DNA of 64,000 bases from Desulfovibrio inopinatus DSM 10711 (GTDB lineage: Bacteria > Desulfobacterota > Desulfovibrionia > Desulfovibrionales > Desulfovibrionaceae): NCBI RefSeq assembly GCF_000429305.1, contig NZ_AUBP01000021.1, forward strand, positions 62,001-126,000, given 5' to 3'. Below, piece after piece: positions 42,741-51,527 of this stretch (positions are counted from its first letter, which is position 1; each line of letters begins with the position of its first letter). A program made the translations under genes and the position numbers. Below the pieces are notes generated by a model. The model was not told the DNA's origin. It ran no database searches and saw only the letters and a list, made by a program, of their open reading frames with translations.

Positions 42741-43673
42741 ATGAGAATTTTTATATCCGGTTCTCTTGCCTATGACCGGATCATGACGTTTCCCGGCAAA
42801 TTTGCCGATCATATTTTGCCCGAAAAGATTCATATCCTGAATGTCTGCTTTCTTGTGGATAATTTGGAAGAAAAATTCGGGGGGACGGCTGGGAACATTG
42901 CATATAGCTTATCTCTGTTAGGCGAAGATCCGACGGTTTTAGCCACAACAGGAAAAGATTTTGATCGATACGAAGCCTGGCTCAAAGAATGTGGCATTTC
43001 CATGGAAGGGATGGTCAATGTCCCTACTGAATTTACGGCTGGCGCGTATATTACGACGGATATGTCAGATAACCAGATCACAGGGTTTAACATGGGAGCG
43101 ATGAAATATCCTTCCAATTATGCATTCCATGTGCTCGATCCCGCCGATACGATCGCCATTGCCGCTCCCGGTAACCTTGAAGACATGAAGAAATACATGT
43201 CGCTGTATAAGGAAAAAGGGATTCGGTGTATTTTTGATCCCGGTCAGAATATTCCTGCCTTCAAAGGGCCGGAGCTGGTCGATATGCTTACCGGAGCGTC
43301 TATTCTCATCTCCAATGACTATGAGCTTGAGCTGATTATGAATTCCACTGGTTTGACGAAGACGGAAATTCTTGAGCGGACTCCGGTCGTCATCACAACC
43401 CTTGGCGAAAAAGGGTGTCTTATCAGCGAATCCGGCAGTGAAACACAAATTAGCGCCGCCAAAGTCAAAACGGTTAAAGATCCTACCGGAGCAGGTGACG
43501 GATTCCGGGCAGGTCTGATCAAAGGGCTGTGCATGGGCAAATGTTTGCCTGATGCCGCCAAGATTGGCGCCATATCGGCGGCCTACGCCGTTGAGCACTA
43601 TGGTACCCAGGAGCATCGGTATACGGAAGATGAATTCTGGAAACGTTTTGCCGACAATTTTGGAGCCATCTAA
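42741..43673 (+). CDS. PfkB-family carbohydrate/adenosine kinase
   Basis: A 310-residue kinase of the ribokinase/PfkB family. The anion-hole motif with catalytic base D253 is in KDPTGAGDGFRAG, and the N-terminal glycine pair is in EEKFGGTAGNIAYSL. Residues about 90-110 (TAGAYITTDMSDNQI) resemble adenosine kinase-type members more than phosphofructokinase, so adenosine or a related nucleoside is a possible substrate; the sequence does not decide. The start at 42741 has AAGGAG five bases upstream. The next gene starts on the base after the stop codon, so the two are coupled. Confidence 0.9.
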   Translation: MRIFISGSLAYDRIMTFPGKFADHILPEKIHILNVCFLVDNLEEKFGGTAGNIAYSLSLLGEDPTVLATTGKDFDRYEAWLKECGISMEGMVNVPTEFTAGAYITTDMSDNQITGFNMGAMKYPSNYAFHVLDPADTIAIAAPGNLEDMKKYMSLYKEKGIRCIFDPGQNIPAFKGPELVDMLTGASILISNDYELELIMNSTGLTKTEILERTPVVITTLGEKGCLISESGSETQISAAKVKTVKDPTGAGDGFRAGLIKGLCMGKCLPDAAKIGAISAAYAVEHYGTQEHRYTEDEFWKRFADNFGAI

Positions 43674-44408
43674 ATGGCTCTCCGTCACGGAGATGGTCGC
43701 CCTTGCGCGGCCGTCTCCGAAACAATAGACGCCGCGATGTGTCGGCTTGATGGCAGCGATCTTCGCGAACTGACCAGCCGCTTGCACCATCTCGGTGGGC
43801 GAGCCAAGGGGGCGTTCGATACCTACAGGAAGCTGCATGGTCAGGCTGTCGATGCGGAAGCTTTTCTGGAACTCGCGCCTAAAGCGGCCGCCCGTCTCGA
43901 CGCATTGACACAAGATATGTTCGGGGCGGTTCTCGATGATATTGAAGCAAATCTCACGCATGCCGTCTGTGAAATATTAGGGCAGGATCGGCAGGTCAAA
44001 GCACGGCGTGATACGAAAAGCAATAAATTGTCCGTTGAATTCGAAATCGAGAATCAGGGGAATCCCGAATCAGTCATGGCTGGGCAAGGCGGATCGGTGT
44101 GTAATATTCTGTCGGTGGGGTTACGTCTCATTGCCTTGTCGCAGCTTGATGAGACATGTCACCGGCCGTTTCTTGTTTTGGATGAACAGGATTGTTGGCT
44201 CAAACCAGAACTTGTTCCCAAGTTCGTTAAACTCATTTCGTCTATCGGCAAACGGTTAGGTATCCAAATTCTCTACATCAGTCATCATCCCGTTGATTTA
44301 TTCGCAACACATGCACAAAAGCTGATCCAAATCGAACCGAACCGGAGCAATGGCGTTGTTGTTCGAGTGTCATGCGATCGTATTGCCGAGCAACAAAAAA
44401 AAGGATGA
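43674..44408 (+). CDS. ABC/SMC-type ATPase C-terminal lobe without a P-loop
   Basis: A 244-residue protein resembling the C-terminal half of a Rad50/SMC-like ATPase. A signature-like GQGGSVCNILSVGLRLIAL lies at 137-155, Walker B FLVLDEQD at 166-173, and an H-loop-like YISHHPVD at 201-208. Residues 1-100 are helical (coiled-coil-like) and hold no GxxxxGK(S/T) P-loop, so the nucleotide-binding N-terminal lobe is absent. The protein may need a partner lobe, or act as a regulatory or non-ATPase form. It begins on the base after the PfkB stop. Function unknown; this is not a simple truncation, because the gene has a clean start and no upstream in-frame remnant. Confidence 0.75.
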   Translation: MALRHGDGRPCAAVSETIDAAMCRLDGSDLRELTSRLHHLGGRAKGAFDTYRKLHGQAVDAEAFLELAPKAAARLDALTQDMFGAVLDDIEANLTHAVCEILGQDRQVKARRDTKSNKLSVEFEIENQGNPESVMAGQGGSVCNILSVGLRLIALSQLDETCHRPFLVLDEQDCWLKPELVPKFVKLISSIGKRLGIQILYISHHPVDLFATHAQKLIQIEPNRSNGVVVRVSCDRIAEQQKKG

Positions 44409-44414
44409 TGCAAA

Positions 44415-44552
44415 ATGCTAAGGGCTTTTTATTACCAGAGAGCGCTCTGGGTAAAGATTGTACTTGCTGTTATAGTTGTCGTACTTTTTGTGTTGCGTCT
44501 TCGGTATAGGAAGATGCGATTGAGGAAGCGGAATTGGAAGGATTATCGTTAG
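44415..44552 (+). CDS. 45-residue single-pass membrane protein
   Basis: A short gene starting six bases after the ATPase-like gene. The peptide has one hydrophobic helix (about residues 12-29, VKIVLAVIVVVLFVLR) followed by a strongly basic tail (RLRYRKMRLRKR). That implies an N-out, C-in single-pass protein by the positive-inside rule. AAGGA lies about ten bases ahead of the ATG. No family is recognised. Position and composition make it more likely real than chance. Confidence 0.5.
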   Translation: MLRAFYYQRALWVKIVLAVIVVVLFVLRLRYRKMRLRKRNWKDYR

Positions 44553-44673
44553 CTTGTCTGTCGTGCATCATGAAATTCGAATGCCTATGACTTCACTTCG
44601 TTGTTTCACCGTGTACATTTATGCTCTTATTTTTCTTTCGCGAACGTAAAGCGGACGGGGAAAGCATTTTTTT

Positions 44674-45981
44674 CTAGCACTGTTTGTCGTCAGTGAGAGT
44701 ACTCTGCGCCAAATCAATCTCAACTCGATTCTTTCCATTTTCCTTTGCGACATAGAGTTGCGCATCGGCTCGGGCGATGAGTGCTGTACCGGATTCACCT
44801 GGTTGATGGGTGGCGACCCCGACACTGCAGGTTACTTTGATAGGAATCTCAAGATCGGAGTCGGCAACCGTCTGGCGAAGTTTATCTGCGGCAACCTTCG
44901 CACCACTGAGCGGTGTTTCGGGCATGATAAGAATGAATTCTTCTCCTCCATATCGACAGAATACATCTATCTTTCGAATCATTCTGGAGACAATGGAAGC
45001 CATCCGGACGAGGACAAAATCGCCAACCTGATGACCATACGTGTCGTTGACGGTTTTGAAGTCGTCTATATCGAATATGGCGAGCGAAAGCGGAGAGCCA
45101 TACCGATTACTTCGCACAATTTCTCGTTCCAATTCGGATTCTAAAATTTTTCGGTTAGCGATACCGGTCAGTGGGTCTTTCGTTGATTGGTCGTAATAAA
45201 ACTCACGCTCCTGCTCCAGGCGAGAGACATCGGTAAAGCTAATGACGTAATAGCGTTCGCCCCCGACGAGGATAGAGGTTATTCGCATGAGAAACGAACG
45301 TCCCGCATTGACGAGGTCATTATCGCGTACGGTGACAATAAATTCATTGTCGGAAAAATCCTGGATGAATCGAGACCAGTTGTTAAAAAGAACACAATGC
45401 GGGGAGGGATCATCGCGCTTTAGAAGGAATCGGTTACCGAGAACGCTATCGAGTCCTTCTCCTTCGCAATCACTGCAGCGAAGAAATGAAGAACAGGACC
45501 GGTTCAAATAAATGATACTCTTGCCTTCGGTGACGATATAGAAGTCCGGGGCGTGGTCGAGAAGGGATTGTTGAAGTTGCTCAATGGGGGTGGAATGGCG
45601 CAGTGTTTCCAGTCTTCTATCGGCGGCCTTTACAGCTTGAAGAAGTTCGGACGGCAACACGGGTTTTTTGATGAATGATTCTGCTCCAAGTTCAAGTGCA
45701 GCGAGAAACGATTCTTCATCGCTAAACGCTGTATGAAAAATCAGGGCGATCGTATCATTCGCCTGTGCCCGAATTCGTCGAGCCAGTTCTAATCCATCCA
45801 TCTCCGGCATACGAATGTCTGTAATCACAATATCAATTGCTCCTGCATTCAGTATGTCGAGACCGGCTTGGCCGTTCGCCGCTTCATATATTTGCCCAAC
45901 GTGTTTTTCGAGCATCTTTCGAATTTCGAGACGGGCCAATCGGCTATCATCGACAATAAGCACGTGGAGCGTGTTAAGCAT
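44674..45981 (-). CDS. Response regulator with PAS-like and GGDEF domains (diguanylate cyclase)
   Basis: A 435-residue cytoplasmic signalling protein. The receiver domain (1-125) has acidic residues D11-D12 and phosphoacceptor D55 in VVITDIRMPEMDG-type context. A PAS-like region spans about 140-260. The GGDEF domain (about 280-430) has an intact active site, RYGGEEF, and the inhibitory I-site RKID five residues ahead, so it should make cyclic di-GMP from GTP with product inhibition. The partner kinase is not in the immediate neighbourhood. The start has GGAAG just upstream. It is on the opposite strand to the ATPase-like cluster. Confidence 0.93.
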   Translation of the reverse strand: MLNTLHVLIVDDSRLARLEIRKMLEKHVGQIYEAANGQAGLDILNAGAIDIVITDIRMPEMDGLELARRIRAQANDTIALIFHTAFSDEESFLAALELGAESFIKKPVLPSELLQAVKAADRRLETLRHSTPIEQLQQSLLDHAPDFYIVTEGKSIIYLNRSCSSFLRCSDCEGEGLDSVLGNRFLLKRDDPSPHCVLFNNWSRFIQDFSDNEFIVTVRDNDLVNAGRSFLMRITSILVGGERYYVISFTDVSRLEQEREFYYDQSTKDPLTGIANRKILESELEREIVRSNRYGSPLSLAIFDIDDFKTVNDTYGHQVGDFVLVRMASIVSRMIRKIDVFCRYGGEEFILIMPETPLSGAKVAADKLRQTVADSDLEIPIKVTCSVGVATHQPGESGTALIARADAQLYVAKENGKNRVEIDLAQSTLTDDKQC

Positions 45982-46290
45982 ACTCTTCCAAATGGGGGCA
46001 AAGGTTACATTCTGGATAATGGAATGATGAAGAGTGGTGCATATGCCTATATATTCATCACCATTGAATTGTTGTTTTCCATTTTGTCTCCCCTGTCAAG
46101 AAACGCAAGTTTAATCGATGAAACAAGACAGCGTTCATCTCTCTCGTACAATGTGTACATGACATGATGAATTTTGTTGTTTTCGTGGAGAACATGGAGG
46201 GCGTGAAGAGAAGTGGGAGATTACAAAAAAACAGCCGGAAGAGAGTTATCTCTCCCGGCTGTTGAGAGCAGAGGAACAAGAACTTAAAGA
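45982..46290. other. Intergenic region between the GGDEF regulator and rpsA
   Basis: About 310 bases. It contains the rpsA terminator at 46224-46262 and presumably the promoter of the GGDEF gene; I see no gene, repeat or RNA motif in the rest. Confidence 0.5.
46224..46262 (-). terminator. rpsA terminator
   Basis: ACAGCCGG / CCGGCTGT with an inner GAGAG-TTAT-CTCTC stem. It is followed on the minus strand by TTTTTTTGTAA and starts 28 bases after the stop codon. Confidence 0.9.
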
Positions 46291-48057
46291 CTAAACGTCT
46301 TCTTCTTGAGCTTCTTCCTGAGCTTCTTCCTGAGCGTTTTCGAGCTTCATGCGAAGCAGTTCGCCGAGGTTGCTGCCCGTATCCGAAGGTCCAGCAGTGC
46401 GGAATTCCTTGGATTTTTTCTTGTCTTCTTCGTCGCGGAGCTGCTTGATGGACAAGCCGAGACGGCGTTCGTCACCGCTGACATGGATGACGCGAGCGTC
46501 GATCGTGTCGCCTTCCTTGTAAATTTCGGCAGGCGATTTGATTTTCTTGCGGCTGATTTCCGAAACGTGAACGAGGCCTTCAATGCCTTCTTCCACTTCA
46601 ACGAACAGGCCGAAATCGGTGATGTTCGTCACAAGCCCCTTGACCATGGAGCCCACGGGGTAGCTTTCCGGAACATTGGTCCACGGATCGTCGGTGAGCT
46701 GTTTGATACCCAAGGTGAACTTTTCGTTTTCTTTGTCCACGGTGAGTACTTTGGCCTGGACGAGATCGCCAACCTTGTACAGTTCGTTGGGATGGCGAAT
46801 TTTCTTGGTCCAGGAAATGTCGGACACATGGATAAGTCCGTCAATACCGTCTTCAATACCGATGAAGATACCGAATTCGGTGATGTTCTTGACAGCACCT
46901 TCCAGAATCGTGCCTTCAGGATATTTTTCGGCAACAAGATCCCACGGATTGGGGCGAACTTGTTTCATGCCGAGGGAGATGCGTTTTTTGTCGGGATCGA
47001 CGCCCAAGACGACGACTTCGACTTCATCTCCGGTGTGAACCATCTGAGACGGATGGCGCAGCTTGCGGGTCCAAGACATTTCCGAAATGTGGACCAAACC
47101 TTCGACGCCGGGTTCGAGCTCAACGAATGCACCGTAGTCGACCAGATTGGTCACTTTGCCGGACAAGCGCGTATCCACAGGATATTTGTCGATGATGTTT
47201 TCCCACGGATCAGGCACGAGTTGTTTCATGCCAAGCGAAACTTTCTGCTTTTCGCGATCGAAGGAAAGCACCTTGAGTTCGAGTTCGTCGCCAAGCTGAA
47301 CAAGTTCCTTGGGATGCTTGATGCGCTTCCAGGACATGTCAGTGATGTGCATCAGACCGTCGAGGCCGCCGAGATCGACGAAGACGCCGTATTCGGTGAT
47401 GTTTTTCACTTTGCCTGTAATGACCTGACCTTCCTCGAGGGTTTTGAGCAGGTCTTTGCGCATGGAGTCGCGGCGTTCTTCCAGAAGCACACGACGGGAA
47501 ACAATGACATTGCTTCTGCGACGGTTGATCTTCAGAACCCGGAATTCGAACTCCTGATTGACCAGGGCGTCCATATCGGGAACCGGGCGAAGATCGACGT
47601 GAGAACCAGGCAGGAAGGCTTCGACGCCGCCGAGATCGACGGTGTAGCCACCTTTGATGCGGCGGATGATGCGGCCTTTAATGACGTCATCCTGCTCCTG
47701 CAGTTCTTCCAATTTATCAAAAAGCTGCATCCGCTTGGCCCGTTCACGGGACAAGTTGATGGTGCCTTCGGACTCGTTTTTGGAAACGACGTACACATCG
47801 ATCCGGTCGCCGACTTCCAGATTGAAGTCGCCTTCGGCATCTTTAAACTCAGCAACGGGGATTTGGCCTTCAGACTTGAAGTTCACGTCAATGAGAACGT
47901 GTTCCTTGCCAATTTTGACCACTTCGCCTTTGACGATAATGCCTTCTTCGAGATCGCCGAAGTCTTCGTTAAGGTAATCTTCAAGGGCGTCTTCGAAGCT
48001 GACGTCCATGTCGACCGGGGTTGAAGTTTCTTGACTCATTTCGGTTGATTCCACCAT
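46291..48057 (-). CDS. rpsA: 30S ribosomal protein S1
   Basis: Binds mRNA on the small ribosomal subunit. The 588-residue protein has six S1 OB-fold repeats; the last four are near-identical in pattern (for example ITEYGVFVDLGGLDGLMHIT and ITDFGLFVEVEEGIEGLVHVS). A short acidic C-terminal tail is built from repeated AQEE units. The start at 48057 has GGAGG seven bases upstream. It sits 120 bases downstream of rimO on the same strand. A long open frame on the opposite strand is a shadow of this gene. Confidence 0.98.
   Translation of the reverse strand: MVESTEMSQETSTPVDMDVSFEDALEDYLNEDFGDLEEGIIVKGEVVKIGKEHVLIDVNFKSEGQIPVAEFKDAEGDFNLEVGDRIDVYVVSKNESEGTINLSRERAKRMQLFDKLEELQEQDDVIKGRIIRRIKGGYTVDLGGVEAFLPGSHVDLRPVPDMDALVNQEFEFRVLKINRRRSNVIVSRRVLLEERRDSMRKDLLKTLEEGQVITGKVKNITEYGVFVDLGGLDGLMHITDMSWKRIKHPKELVQLGDELELKVLSFDREKQKVSLGMKQLVPDPWENIIDKYPVDTRLSGKVTNLVDYGAFVELEPGVEGLVHISEMSWTRKLRHPSQMVHTGDEVEVVVLGVDPDKKRISLGMKQVRPNPWDLVAEKYPEGTILEGAVKNITEFGIFIGIEDGIDGLIHVSDISWTKKIRHPNELYKVGDLVQAKVLTVDKENEKFTLGIKQLTDDPWTNVPESYPVGSMVKGLVTNITDFGLFVEVEEGIEGLVHVSEISRKKIKSPAEIYKEGDTIDARVIHVSGDERRLGLSIKQLRDEEDKKKSKEFRTAGPSDTGSNLGELLRMKLENAQEEAQEEAQEEDV
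46299..46334. repeat. 12-bp tandem repeat in the rpsA 3' end
   Basis: CTTCTTCCTGAG is repeated exactly twice (46311-46322, 46323-46334) with a partial copy before, encoding the A-Q-E-E tail repeats of S1. Confidence 0.85.
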
Positions 48058-48176
48058 TCGTTAACCTCCAACAGGATCTGTCCTCGAAAAGGATGCCACC
48101 CTCTAACAGAAACAATGTGCCGTGACAACCTGTTTCGCCGTGTAAAAAGGCCTGAATTGAACGAAAAAGCCGCAGA

Positions 48177-49520
48177 TTATGTGAGTGCGACAAGATCGAA
48201 TGATTTCGTTTCAATAATTTGAGCGGAGACCATCTTGCCAGGTTCGACCTTGGGGCCACTGATATATGTGACGCCGTCGATGTCCGGAGCCTGAAACCAT
48301 GTGCGACCAATATATAGCTCAGGCCATTCCGGATGCTGTTCATCGACAAGGACGTCCACCGTTTGGTCTTGCCATACGGTCAATTTTTCACGACTGATTT
48401 CTTCCTGAATTTCCATCAGGTGTTGCCGACGTTCTTCTTTTACGGCTTCAGGGACTTGATCTTCCATGGTTGCGGCTGCGGTCCCTTCTTCAGGATAGTA
48501 GGGAAATACTCCCACATGATCGAGGCGTGCTTCGCGAACAAAGTCGCACAAGGATTTGAAATGGATGTCGGTTTCGCCAGGGTAGCCGACAATGAACGTC
48601 GTACGAATGGCGGCATGGGGCATGCGGCTGCGTACTCGATTGAGCACGTGTCGTGGATCTCCGGTAAACGGTCGCCCCATGGCCTTGAGGATATCGGGAT
48701 GGGCATGTTGGAGCGGAATATCAAAATATGGCAGCAGCGGCGACCCGGCATCACGAATGAAATCAAGAAGGTCATTGCCCACGCCCTTGGGGTACAGATA
48801 GAGCATGCGCAATCGTTCCATGCCGCCTTGCTCAAGCAGTTTTTCCAATAATTTAAGCAGCCCATTGGGGTCGCCCCGGTCTTGGCCGTGGGCTGTCAGG
48901 TCTTGCGCGACCAGGATCAGTTCGGAGATGTTCATTCGCGTCAAGCGGGCGGCTTCACGGAGAATGGCATCGTCGGGATCACTGCGTAATCGGCCACGAA
49001 TGGACGGGATGGCGCAGAAACGACAGGCATGACGGCAACCTTCACCAATTTTCAAGTAGGCGTAGCTCGGTGCTGTTGTGTGGACTCTGTCGGGCATGTC
49101 CGTCCTGGGATCAATACCGAGTGCTCTGGCGGCGAGTTCAGGCCATGTATCGAGTTCATCCGTTGACAGCCAGGCGTCTACCTCGGGCATTTGTTCGGCA
49201 AGTTCTTCACCGTAACGGCTCACCAAACAGCCTGCCACCGCCAGAACCGGCGGGTCTGAGGTTTCTGCGCATGCTTCCGCCGTCTCTAAAATGGTCCGGA
49301 CGGATTCTTCCACGGCCGGCCCGATAAACCCACAGGTATTAATGAGGGCCAGGTCGGCCTGACTCGGGTTTTCAACAAGAATAGCCCGGCCGGGCAGACC
49401 GGCAAGGAGACGTTCGGTGTCGACGCGGTTTTTCGGACAGCCGAGGCTGACGACGTAAACGCGAATGGCATCTTCTTCGTCGAGGAGTGATGCATTGGAA
49501 ATCGTGAGTTGGTCAGTCAT
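48177..49520 (-). CDS. rimO: Ribosomal protein S12 methylthiotransferase RimO
   Basis: A radical-SAM enzyme that methylthiolates an aspartate of ribosomal protein S12. The N-terminal UPF0004 domain has C28, C63 and C98 for the second cluster; the radical-SAM cluster uses C162, C166 and C169 (CRHACRFC). A TRAM-like C-terminal region follows (VDVLVDEQHPEWPELYIGRT). At 447 residues it is close to the usual length. It precedes rpsA on the same strand, which fits a shared ribosomal role. Confidence 0.97.
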   Translation of the reverse strand: MTDQLTISNASLLDEEDAIRVYVVSLGCPKNRVDTERLLAGLPGRAILVENPSQADLALINTCGFIGPAVEESVRTILETAEACAETSDPPVLAVAGCLVSRYGEELAEQMPEVDAWLSTDELDTWPELAARALGIDPRTDMPDRVHTTAPSYAYLKIGEGCRHACRFCAIPSIRGRLRSDPDDAILREAARLTRMNISELILVAQDLTAHGQDRGDPNGLLKLLEKLLEQGGMERLRMLYLYPKGVGNDLLDFIRDAGSPLLPYFDIPLQHAHPDILKAMGRPFTGDPRHVLNRVRSRMPHAAIRTTFIVGYPGETDIHFKSLCDFVREARLDHVGVFPYYPEEGTAAATMEDQVPEAVKEERRQHLMEIQEEISREKLTVWQDQTVDVLVDEQHPEWPELYIGRTWFQAPDIDGVTYISGPKVEPGKMVSAQIIETKSFDLVALT

Positions 49521-49555
49521 ACGGAGATGGCGCGAGAAGGCGCCTGGTTAAAATG

Positions 49556-50221
49556 TTATTGGGCTGGGATAGCAACATCAAGAAGCGGTTTGTTCTGCCA
49601 GCCTGGTCCATCGAAATGCCACCACTCCGACGGCAACGGCTCGAAACCATGGGTGGTCATGGCGTTTTCAAGGATAAGCATATTCTGATGACGCACGGCA
49701 TCGCCCTTCCATGCGCGGCTGGCTTTTTTTGTAAAATCGTCAAACTCCGTCGGCATGGGCAGTTCCTTTCCTTCGGCATCAACCAAGGTCAAGTCAACAG
49801 CAAATCCCTTATTGTGACGTGATCCCGAAATGGGGTGACCATTTTTTTCCACGGGTTTGGCCACATATTGTGGGTCGGGAACAATGTCCCAGAATATTTT
49901 CTGAACGGAAAAAGGCCGGTAACAGTCAAAGAGCTTTAAGCCAAGGTTTTTTTTCTGCAGATCGTGCTGTACGGCAATCAATCGCTTGGCGACGTCAGCA
50001 TTGAGGAAGCACCGGTCAGCCGGATACACTTTTTTACCCGTGAAATTATTGATCGTGGCATACCGCATGTCCAAAATAATGCTTGGATCCAGTGTTGTCA
50101 CTTCAACAAGTCCGGCTTTTTCAAGGGTTGCGATCGCGTCCGATTGATCGGCATAGAGGGATGTACTCAGCATGGTGCACAGCAGGCATACAAATGTTGT
50201 CATCATACGGGGGGTGAACAT
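49556..50221 (-). CDS. D-alanyl-D-alanine dipeptidase, VanX/DdpX type
   Basis: A 221-residue zinc enzyme that hydrolyses D-Ala-D-Ala. A signal peptide covers about residues 1-24 (LYA-DQ), so it acts in the periplasm. Catalytic motifs are SRHNKGFAVDLTLVD and EWWHF, with an arginine in YRPFS that matches VanX's substrate-binding position. Chromosomal homologues without other van genes probably recycle peptidoglycan rather than give resistance; no vanA or vanH is seen here. The start at 50221 has GGAGG nine bases upstream; an ATG at 50236 is less well placed. It is divergent from the SGNH hydrolase gene. Confidence 0.9.
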   Translation of the reverse strand: MFTPRMMTTFVCLLCTMLSTSLYADQSDAIATLEKAGLVEVTTLDPSIILDMRYATINNFTGKKVYPADRCFLNADVAKRLIAVQHDLQKKNLGLKLFDCYRPFSVQKIFWDIVPDPQYVAKPVEKNGHPISGSRHNKGFAVDLTLVDAEGKELPMPTEFDDFTKKASRAWKGDAVRHQNMLILENAMTTHGFEPLPSEWWHFDGPGWQNKPLLDVAIPAQ

Positions 50222-50364
50222 CGCGTTGTCCTCCATGAAGAAAGCTCATTAAGAGCATCTTGCAGACTGAGACGAAGCCGTTTAAGCAGTTGCGGCAGGT
50301 CTGTCATGTTCAGATAAAATGAAATGTAACCCAGCTTGAAACCAAACCGATTCGGAGTTCTCTT

Positions 50365-51441
50365 TTGACACTGTCGACTCGAAAAAAAATTATTTTTACC
50401 GTAATCTATATCGTTGGACTTGTCTTGTTTGTTGAAGTGACGGCCAGAGTGACCTGGACCATGCTCGACAAGACATGGGGACTTGTTGTGCCACAAGAAG
50501 TCATGCGTTTTGATGACCAATTAGGTTGGGCTCCGCAGGCCGGAGCCGTTGCCGTCTCCAAGGCTACAGGCAAGACCGTGGAATATGCCATTAATGATAA
50601 AGGACTGCGTGATGGTCCCACCGAGTACGCCAAGCCGGACGGGGTTTTTCGTATCGTGACATTAGGCGATTCACACACGTTCGGCTTCGGGGTGTCTCTT
50701 GCCGAACACTACACAACGTTACTCGAAGGGTATTTTCAACACGTCGAGGTCGTGAATCTCGGGGTCAACGGCTACGGTCTTGACCAAATGTTGTTACGGC
50801 TTCAGTCCGAAGGACTTCGTTATAAACCCGATCTCGTTCTCTTATATCTGCCACATTATGGTGATGTGCGGCATATGCGAGACAAGGTGTGGGGGATGGG
50901 GAAACCACGCTTTGAGTTAGAAAATGGTGAACTTATCATAAAAAATTCACCGGTCGCCAACAATAGCCGTTTGTATATGACCCTCATCGACACTGATCGG
51001 CTTGTCGCACGTTACAGTCGAGCCTATCGTATGTTGCGTGACGCCCTCCTTTTTTTCCGCTCCAAATTGGCGGCGGCTGACAAAGCACACTCTGAAACGT
51101 CGTCAAAACACATTTCTACTCCGACACAGGAACAAATTGACGCTATGAAGAAGGTCAATGATCTTGGCGTTGCCATTGTCAAGAAGATCCATGATACGGC
51201 TGCGGAAAACGGTGCGGCCTTTGTATTATTCACTCGGGTGGGGAACTTATTCATCGATTCATTTTTCGAAGGTATACTTGCCGACTATGTTGCCGATCCT
51301 CTTGCCAACAACTATATGGAAATTACCAACGATCCCACCAAACATCCTAATGCCGCGGCAAACGCTGTCTTGGCGTGGAGTATGGCGGATTACCTTACGA
51401 CGAAAGGATTGATTCCCAAGTCGTGTCTCAACACGCCGTAG
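50365..51441 (+). CDS. Membrane-anchored SGNH/GDSL hydrolase
   Basis: A 358-residue protein with an N-terminal anchor (about residues 8-28) and an SGNH hydrolase domain. Block I is TLGDSHTFGFGV with nucleophile S103; a block III-like VNGYGLDQ and a C-terminal D-x-x-x-H, DPTKHPNAA, complete the pattern. The substrate may be an acetyl or acyl ester on envelope glycan or lipid; the sequence does not tell. It starts at TTG at 50365, the only suitable start, with GGAG eight bases upstream. A very strong bidirectional terminator follows. Confidence 0.85.
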   Translation: MTLSTRKKIIFTVIYIVGLVLFVEVTARVTWTMLDKTWGLVVPQEVMRFDDQLGWAPQAGAVAVSKATGKTVEYAINDKGLRDGPTEYAKPDGVFRIVTLGDSHTFGFGVSLAEHYTTLLEGYFQHVEVVNLGVNGYGLDQMLLRLQSEGLRYKPDLVLLYLPHYGDVRHMRDKVWGMGKPRFELENGELIIKNSPVANNSRLYMTLIDTDRLVARYSRAYRMLRDALLFFRSKLAAADKAHSETSSKHISTPTQEQIDAMKKVNDLGVAIVKKIHDTAAENGAAFVLFTRVGNLFIDSFFEGILADYVADPLANNYMEITNDPTKHPNAAANAVLAWSMADYLTTKGLIPKSCLNTP

Positions 51442-51454
51442 CAGCTTGGCAGAA

Positions 51455-51504
51455 AGAAAACCGGGCGTCTGGACAGCCATGGCTGTCCAGACGCCCGGTT
51501 TTCT
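51455..51504. terminator. 50-base perfect palindrome, bidirectional terminator
   Basis: Two 25-base arms meet without a spacer at 51479/51480. T-rich ends on both strands let it terminate both the SGNH hydrolase gene and the convergent chemoreceptor gene. Confidence 0.92.
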
Positions 51505-51527
51505 TGTTGTATCTTCATTCGTTTTTT

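Noticed and set aside
43065-43961. Minus-strand open frame of 298 codons opposite the PfkB-family and ATPase-like genes
   Set aside because: Spans two convincing plus-strand genes and has no recognisable domain.
46306-48024. Open frame of 572 codons on the plus strand opposite rpsA
   Set aside because: It runs codon-aligned and antisense to rpsA; its composition mirrors the S1 repeats (repeated Phe/Asp segments) and it has no family motif.
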